This document shows, in pieces, positions 60,469-64,000 of a stretch of DNA of 64,000 nucleotides (position 1 is its first letter; each line of letters starts with the position of its first letter). Under the pieces are notes generated by a model that saw only the letters and a list, made by a program, of their open reading frames with translations, was not told the origin of the DNA and did not search any database. The translations under genes and the position numbers were made by a program. Source of the DNA: Saccharomyces mikatae IFO 1815 (Eukaryota > Ascomycota > Saccharomycetes > Saccharomycetales > Saccharomycetaceae); NCBI RefSeq assembly GCF_947241705.1, contig NC_079261.1:372001-436000 (forward strand), read 5' to 3'.

Positions 60469-62592
60469 ATGGTTTTGAAGTCTACTTCTGCGAATGATGT
60501 TTCAGTGTATCAAGTTTCTGGTACAAACGTTTCAAGATCGTTGCCCGATTGGATTGCTAAAAAGCGGAAGAGACAATTGAAGAATGATTTAGAGTACCAA
60601 AATAGGGTAGAACTAATTCAAGACTTTGAGTTCAGTGAAGCCTCCAATAAGATTAAAGTGAGTAAGGATGGACAATATTGCATGGCTACTGGCACGTACA
60701 AACCCCAAATTCACGTCTATGATTTTGCCAATTTGTCATTAAAATTCGATAGACATACGGATGCTGAAAACGTCGACTTTACCATTATTTCTGATGATTG
60801 GACTAAAAGTGTACATTTACAGAATGACAGGAGTATTCAATTTCAAAACAAAGGTGGTTTACATTATACTACAAGAATTCCTAAATTTGGGAGGAGTTTA
60901 GTTTATAACAAGGTGAATTGTGATTTATACGTTGGTGCCAGCGGCAATGAGTTGTATAGATTGAACTTGGAAAAGGGGAGGTTCTTAAACCCATTCAAAT
61001 TAGATACTGAAGGAGTGAACCATGTTTCTATCAATGACGTGAATGGCTTATTAGCAGCCGGAACTGAAACTAATGTGGTTGAATTCTGGGATCCAAGGTC
61101 ACGTTCACGTGTTTCCAAGCTCTATTTAGAGAACAATATTGATAACAGACCATTTCAAGTCACCGCAACCAGTTTCCGTAATGATGGGTTGACTTTTGCA
61201 TGTGGTACATCAAATGGTTATTCATACCTTTATGATCTACGTACTTCCGAACCTTCCATGATCAAGGACCAAGGTTATGGATTTGAAATCAAAAAAATTA
61301 TTTGGTTGGATGATGTTGGCACCGAAAATAAAATTGTAACATGTGACAAGAGAATTGCTAAAATTTGGGATAGACTTGACGGTAAAGCATACGCTTCTAT
61401 GGAACCTAGTGTTGATATTAACGATATTGAACATGTTCCAGGTACCGGTATGTTTTTCACGGCTAACGAAAGTATTCCTATGCATACATATTATATCCCA
61501 AGTTTAGGACCATCTCCACGTTGGTGCTCATTCTTAGATTCTATCACAGAAGAGTTAGAAGAGAAACCAAGTGATACTGTTTATTCAAACTACAAGTTCA
61601 TTACTAGAGATGACGTCAAGAAATTGAACTTAACACATTTGGTTGGGTCCAGCGTATTAAGAGCATACATGCATGGTTTCTTTATTAACACTGAACTTTA
61701 CGATAAGGTTTCATTGATTGCTAATCCTGATGCCTATAAAGATGAAAGAGAAAGAGAAATTAGACGTAGAATTGAAAAAGAAAGGGAATCCAGAATCAGA
61801 AGTTCAGGGGCTGTTCAAAAACCTAAAGTTAAAGTCAACAAAACATTGGTTGATAAGTTATCTCAAAAACGTGGTGACAAAGTTGCAGGAAAAGTCCTCA
61901 CTGATGACCGTTTCAAAGAAATGTTCGAGGATGAAGAATTTCAAGTTGATGAAGATGATTATGATTTTAAGCAATTGAATCCAGTGAAGTCCATCAAAGA
62001 AACCGAAGAAGGGGCTGCTAAACGTATCAGAGCATTGACTGCTGCTGAAGAATCCGACGAGGAAAGAATTGCAATGAAGGACAGCAGAGGTCATTATGAC
62101 TATGAGGATGAAGAATCTGACGAGGAAGAATCTGATGATGAAATAAAGCAACAGTCAAACAAAGAAGAATTAAGCGAGAAAGACTTAAGAAGGATAGAAA
62201 AACAAAGGGTACTAATTGAGAAGAGAAAGAAGGAGAAGGAACAAAGCGAACGATTTATGAACGAAATGAAAGCTGGCACTTCAACGGATACGCAACAAGA
62301 CGAAGGTGCTCATGCTACTTTTGGAGAACAAGTCGGTGAACTGCGTGGAGCGGAAAATGGAAAGAAATCGAATGAATCTATTTTACGTCGCAACCCACGT
62401 GGTGAGGCTGAGCTCACTTTTATTCCCCAAAGAAAAAGCAACAAGGATAGAAGCAATAAACCAAGGCGTCATGACAATTCATTGGATGAAGAAAATGTTG
62501 ACGCAGATAGCAATAAGAAAGATAATGGTAGGTCAAAACCCAGGTTCGACAACAGAAGAAGAGCCAGCAAGAATGCATTCCGTGGTATGTAG
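60469..62592 (+). CDS. ENP2: Small-subunit processome protein Enp2
   Basis: A nucleolar WD40 protein of 707 residues needed for 18S rRNA processing; it works with Bfr2 and Lcp5 in the SSU processome. The start is the ATG at 60469 (MVLKSTSANDVSVYQVSG); the frame is open 27 codons further only from a TTG. Seen: a beta-propeller over about 40-370 with degenerate WD-type repeats (VVEFWDPRSRS, FACGTSNGYSYLYDLRT, KIWDRLDGK), then a charged NUC153-like and basic/acidic tail (about 470-707) with long Lys/Glu helices. Length equals the S. cerevisiae protein. Confidence 0.95.
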   Translation: MVLKSTSANDVSVYQVSGTNVSRSLPDWIAKKRKRQLKNDLEYQNRVELIQDFEFSEASNKIKVSKDGQYCMATGTYKPQIHVYDFANLSLKFDRHTDAENVDFTIISDDWTKSVHLQNDRSIQFQNKGGLHYTTRIPKFGRSLVYNKVNCDLYVGASGNELYRLNLEKGRFLNPFKLDTEGVNHVSINDVNGLLAAGTETNVVEFWDPRSRSRVSKLYLENNIDNRPFQVTATSFRNDGLTFACGTSNGYSYLYDLRTSEPSMIKDQGYGFEIKKIIWLDDVGTENKIVTCDKRIAKIWDRLDGKAYASMEPSVDINDIEHVPGTGMFFTANESIPMHTYYIPSLGPSPRWCSFLDSITEELEEKPSDTVYSNYKFITRDDVKKLNLTHLVGSSVLRAYMHGFFINTELYDKVSLIANPDAYKDEREREIRRRIEKERESRIRSSGAVQKPKVKVNKTLVDKLSQKRGDKVAGKVLTDDRFKEMFEDEEFQVDEDDYDFKQLNPVKSIKETEEGAAKRIRALTAAEESDEERIAMKDSRGHYDYEDEESDEEESDDEIKQQSNKEELSEKDLRRIEKQRVLIEKRKKEKEQSERFMNEMKAGTSTDTQQDEGAHATFGEQVGELRGAENGKKSNESILRRNPRGEAELTFIPQRKSNKDRSNKPRRHDNSLDEENVDADSNKKDNGRSKPRFDNRRRASKNAFRGM

Positions 62593-62918
62593 CTATTAAA
62601 AGTCGATATGTTATTTATCTTTTCACTTCATACTAAAATAGTTTTGTGTGTGGAAACAGTATAAGGAAGGCGCTGCACTGTTTCCTTTTCATTTCTTTTC
62701 CCCCTTTTAAATAATGAAGTATTTGTTTTTTTAATGCAGGTGTACGTACATGTTTTCTTTATCAAAACGATGCGTGGGAGAACTATGTATATATGTATAT
62801 GTGTAGATTTTTTTCTGTAGAATGACGAAGACAGAAAAATGGAAAAGAAAAAAGTAAGCATGAATCATGAGTAAGGTAAAGGCAAGTGGGGAAAGATACG
62901 AAGCAAGGTGAGGAGCTT
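62593..62918. other. Convergent intergenic region ENP2 / ECL1
   Basis: About 325 bp; presumed 3' ends of both genes. ATATATGTATATG near 62785 is a plausible 3' end signal. No other feature. Confidence 0.55.
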
Positions 62919-63554
62919 TTAACTAGAGGATAGTCTAAACCACAAATTGTAGTTATTTTCAATGATTTGATCTGAGATCAAATGATCGTTAATAATGTCA
63001 CTTGATCGCGGCAAATTATTTTCGTAACCCAAATGTGCCCTTGAATGCAGTTGATAACCGGAATCGAGTCTAAGAGAGTCGGTTAATTTCAAATAATGTT
63101 CATTGTCGTCATAATCATCACCATGCGTAGGATCAGGCTTCTGTTTGGCATTGGCAATACCATCTTGAGGTAGCAGCAATGGCGAAATAAGTAAAGAATC
63201 TAGCTTCTCCAATTCATCGAAGGGGATAGATGATGACGTTGGAGATGAGGATAACGAAGTCGCCGGCTCGAAAAGGTTTGATGCAGTTAAGTTTTTAGAA
63301 TATGAAAGCGGAGGAGCGAGATCATGCGAATGAGAGATTTTTGTCTTTATATGCAAATGAGATAATAGTTTCTCATTAGGAGGGTTTGAATCCTTCAGCT
63401 TACAGTCCTCAGAACAGTATAACTTATTTGACTGCGAGCTATTCTTAGTTTCATTGTCCTTTGTGATCTTCCTAGTAATATTGTTTGTTTTCTGTGGAGA
63501 TGTTGGAATGAGACGATCACAGACTGTGCAGTAATCATTGAATGCGGTGCTCAT
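62919..63554 (-). CDS. ECL1: Ecl1-type life-span factor
   Basis: A 211-residue counterpart of YGR146C/Ecl1, whose overexpression extends chronological life span. The N-terminus holds a compact zinc-binding pattern, C9-x2-C12 then C47-x3-C51 (YCTVCDRLIP and LYCSEDCKLKD), typical of the short Ecl1 family finger. The remainder is Ser/Leu/Asp-rich and probably disordered. The ATG is at 63552-63554. Assignment rests on the finger and on the position next to ENP2. Confidence 0.9.
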   Translation of the reverse strand: MSTAFNDYCTVCDRLIPTSPQKTNNITRKITKDNETKNSSQSNKLYCSEDCKLKDSNPPNEKLLSHLHIKTKISHSHDLAPPLSYSKNLTASNLFEPATSLSSSPTSSSIPFDELEKLDSLLISPLLLPQDGIANAKQKPDPTHGDDYDDNEHYLKLTDSLRLDSGYQLHSRAHLGYENNLPRSSDIINDHLISDQIIENNYNLWFRLSSS

Positions 63555-64000
63555 TATATGGTATGCAAATTGGTAAAAATCACCTGAAAGTAGTGGAGAT
63601 CAAAGAATAAAGTGATTATTCTTGAACTTTTTTATAGGGCAAAAAGTTAACTTCGTAGCGGAGTATCGTTTCTTTATTCTTTTTTACTTTACTTGTATTG
63701 TTTTATATTTTTGGGACGTACTACTTTGACCTCTTAAGACAACACTAATTTCTCACCTCTTTTATCACCTTAATATCGCTTTAAATATAGGAAGCACCAC
63801 GTTTCAGATCTCCAAGTTCCAGCTACAGATCGTAAAAGCAAGTGCCAATTTGGGAAAAAAGGGCGGATTAATTGTGAAAAAAAAGATGATACCTAAATGG
63901 AAGAAGGGCAATGAGCAATAGGGAATGTAAACGAATGCAATAAGAAAACTCATACCTTAAATTACACTTGAGAGAACCCCATAATAGAAAAAGAAGAAAA
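63555..64000. other. ECL1 upstream region, window edge
   Basis: About 445 bp, the presumed ECL1 promoter. I see no other gene, tRNA or LTR before the window ends. Confidence 0.5.

Overview
The window is a stretch of yeast nuclear chromosome from a Saccharomyces sensu stricto species. Gene content, order and orientation match what I recall of the right arm of S. cerevisiae chromosome VII, from YGR117C through RPS23A, NUP57, COG2, MEP1, PPT1, ASN2, VSB1, UTP8, PHB1, PEX4, PRE9, TPO2, CBF2/NDC10, BTN2, SKN1 and THI4 to ENP2 and ECL1 (YGR146C). Several proteins (Syf2, Caf130, Ndc10, Btn2) differ clearly from the S. cerevisiae sequences I remember. I therefore infer a sister species rather than S. 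cerevisiae, without naming which. I find no rRNA, CRISPR array, centromere or full-length transposon.

Layout. 1-6.1 kb: YGR117C (LisH plus propeller-like), RPS23A (one 306-nt intron), NUP57, COG2. 6.3-16.5 kb: MEP1, YGR122W and PPT1, interleaved with tRNA-Asn(GTT), tRNA-Arg(TCT) and tRNA-Ile(AAT), each with LTR fossils on its 5' side. 17-31 kb: ASN2, VSB1, YGR126W, YGR127W, UTP8, SYF2 and YGR130C, with few repeats. 32-51 kb: FHN1, PHB1, PEX4, CAF130, PRE9, LSB1, TPO2, CBF2, VPS62, BTN2. 51-58.5 kb: SKN1, flanked by LTR-rich blocks beside tRNA-Ala(AGC) and tRNA-Gly(TCC). 59-64 kb: THI4, ENP2, ECL1.

The genes do not form one pathway. Their joint use is general housekeeping: translation and ribosome biogenesis (RPS23A, UTP8, ENP2), secretory and organelle traffic (COG2, VPS62, PEX4, BTN2), nitrogen, amino-acid and polyamine transport (MEP1, VSB1, TPO2), the cell wall (SKN1), the proteasome (PRE9) and chromosome segregation (CBF2). 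Several promoters carry the expected regulatory words: Rap1-like sites at RPS23A, a GATA cluster at MEP1, RRPE/PAC at UTP8 and ENP2, a PACE box at PRE9 and a four-unit heat shock element at BTN2.

Most worth a second look: (1) an unannotated 51-codon ORF with a single predicted membrane segment that ends 3 nt before YGR126W; (2) a block of about 55 residues shared by YGR126W and the cytosolic tail of Tpo2; (3) an unassigned repeat present at three tRNA genes, old enough to have been entered by dated LTR insertions; (4) a near-identical inverted pair of full-length sigma LTRs flanking PPT1; (5) altered start-codon regions at PEX4 and CBF2.
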